Of a stretch of DNA of 44,452 bases, positions 43,284 through 44,452 are shown one piece after another. Origin of the DNA: a virus; IMG/VR virus record IMGVR_UViG_3300047317_000504, positions 1-44,452 of that record; one strand, written 5' to 3'. The notes below the pieces were generated by a model that was given only the letters and a program-made list of their open reading frames with translations, had not been told where the DNA came from and did no database searches. Within the stretch, counting starts at the first letter, position 1, and each line of letters begins with the position of its first letter. Made by a program: the position numbers and the translations under genes.

Positions 43284-44452
43284 TTACCTAGCCTGATTGT
43301 ACCAAATGCGATACGGCGTGCCGGCGTGCTTCTCGAGTTTGCAAGTCCATCCGAATCGTCGGAGCACATCAGCGACCCGACGTTCTTTCTGTTTGTCCCC
43401 CAAGTCATACCCAAGCTTGAGCAGCAACTGCCCAAGCCTGACTTTGAGCACGCGCTTACCGTCGAGCTGCCAAGCCTGCATGTGGTAGTTCGGGTTTTCG
43501 AATTTCGATTCCCCCGGCCATTCGGCGAGCAAAGCTCGGACTTCCTCAAGCAGAGTGTCCTCCTCTTGGTAGTCCTCCCGCACTTCGCCCGCTAAAGCCT
43601 CCTCAGCGGCCCCCAGATGCCAGGAAACGCCTCGGTGGTACGCACCCACGGCCTCGCCCCACAAATCGCTCCTGATGGCGCGTAGGGCCTCTAAATCGAG
43701 ACGACCTTTTACCTCGACTGGCCAGAAGCGGCGAGCCCCTGTCGGGTCCCGTAGAAAATCGCCTCGGTTGGTCGTCCCGACGAACACGGCCCGTCTCGGA
43801 TAGCGAGCGTGCAGCTGGGCGTATGCCGCGCGTTCATCTCCCACGCGCTGCGAGATAGCCATCTTGACCGTCTCGATATCGCTCTTGTTCATCGCAGCGA
43901 GCTCGCCGATCTCGACGCACGCGTACCTGCTCAACTTGACGATTTGATCGCGCTCGAGACGAAGCATGTTCAACGAATCGGTGTAGGCTGCCTCCTGCAG
44001 TTCAGGCGGAAATAGTTCCTGTAAGAACGTGGACTTACCCAAACCCTGCTCACCCACCAAGATGAGCAAGTTATCCATCTTGCACCCCGGCTGAAATTGC
44101 CGCGCCACCAGTCCGATGAACCACTTCATCGTGACCGCGCGCGTGTATGCACTGTCTTCGGCTCCCAAGACCCGACACAGCACTGTTTCGATTACATTTG
44201 TACTTGTTGCCTTAACGCAGTTCTTGAAGTACTCCAACAGGGCGTCGTGCTTACTTCGGTTAGCTAAATCAGCCAAGCCCTCGAGTGCTGTTCGTGGCTT
44301 GACATTCGCGACTCCCAACTGCTCGCGTAACCAGCACGCAAGAGGCTGCCGATCGCTGTCCTCGAGTCGCCGCGGATAGCCCAGTTCGAGTCCTTTGTGC
44401 CAGGGCGGTTCACGCAAGTACATCGGCGCGCCCTCGCGTACATCATGCGCAG
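43284..44452 (-). CDS. VapE-family (virulence-associated E) replicative helicase/ATPase, start outside the linear window
   Basis: The C-terminal 379+ residues are present. The P-loop is ILVGEQGLGKSTFLQELFPP, followed by ALLAMNKSDIE-type Walker B region (YACVEIGELAAMNKSD) and the arginine-containing VGTTNRGDFLRDPTGARRFWPV. These are the hallmarks of VapE-like SF3-type helicases that drive replication in phages and satellites. The ORF is open to the window edge with family-like residues (AHDVREGAPMYLREPPW), so ATG 44423 is internal. If the map is circular, the gene starts at GTG 22-20 and is 396 residues. No primase domain is visible. Confidence 0.85.
   Translation of the reverse strand, partial: AHDVREGAPMYLREPPWHKGLELGYPRRLEDSDRQPLACWLREQLGVANVKPRTALEGLADLANRSKHDALLEYFKNCVKATSTNVIETVLCRVLGAEDSAYTRAVTMKWFIGLVARQFQPGCKMDNLLILVGEQGLGKSTFLQELFPPELQEAAYTDSLNMLRLERDQIVKLSRYACVEIGELAAMNKSDIETVKMAISQRVGDERAAYAQLHARYPRRAVFVGTTNRGDFLRDPTGARRFWPVEVKGRLDLEALRAIRSDLWGEAVGAYHRGVSWHLGAAEEALAGEVREDYQEEDTLLEEVRALLAEWPGESKFENPNYHMQAWQLDGKRVLKVRLGQLLLKLGYDLGDKQKERRVADVLRRFGWTCKLEKHAGTPYRIWYNQAR

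Overview
The window reads as one essentially complete genome of a lytic, podovirus-like double-stranded DNA phage from an unidentified bacterium. The evidence is a full virion cassette (small and large terminase, portal, scaffold, major capsid, head-tail adaptor, nozzle-like tail protein), several very large Ala/Gly/Pro-rich proteins of the internal-virion (ejection) type instead of a tape measure, no sheath or tube genes, and no integrase. No host can be named: genes are GC-rich, starts include ATG, GTG, TTG and probably CTG, and the palindrome CTCGAG is strongly over-used. The frame of the VapE-like helicase cut by the right edge continues without a break at the left edge and finds a GTG start overlapping the stop of the next gene (GTGA). 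The 44,452 bases therefore look like a closed circular map.

Layout. (1) 1-3914: a small leftward gene, then a rightward block with a complete Ro60/TROVE protein, directly followed by an array of six Y-RNA-like units (2033-2695) and a strong terminator, then three small genes including a zinc-ribbon protein and an HNH nuclease. (2) 3751-28778, all leftward: the virion and packaging operon, read from right to left. It runs from small genes, terminase small subunit and two long internal proteins through terminase large subunit, portal, scaffold and capsid, a GIY-YIG endonuclease, adaptor, nozzle and three further internal proteins, to small structural genes and a damaged amidase-like gene. (3) 28795-33156, rightward: a zinc-ribbon protein and a 1319-residue repeat-built fibre. 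(4) 33195-36610: regulators and an SF2 helicase with a tandem zinc-finger tail. (5) 36611-37673: about 1 kb without a convincing gene, full of inverted repeats and carrying a boxA-like site. (6) 37674-42926, rightward: about 17 very small early genes, three pairs of which share duplicated leader hairpins, ending in a Cro/CI-type regulator. (7) 42927-43283: terminator, repeated GGCTAT motifs and an AT-rich tract, a candidate origin beside the VapE-like helicase.

Most notable is region 1. A phage Ro60 protein is encoded with its own multi-unit Y RNA array. Every unit has a two-part stem whose halves covary between units. Three units carry a tRNA-like module in circularly permuted order (T arm, acceptor strand, loop, acceptor strand, D arm) where the Ro stem replaces the anticodon arm. 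The other three are minimal units without the tRNA mimic. Protein and RNAs probably form an RNP made during infection.

All calls are from reading the sequence by eye; no database search or folding program was run.
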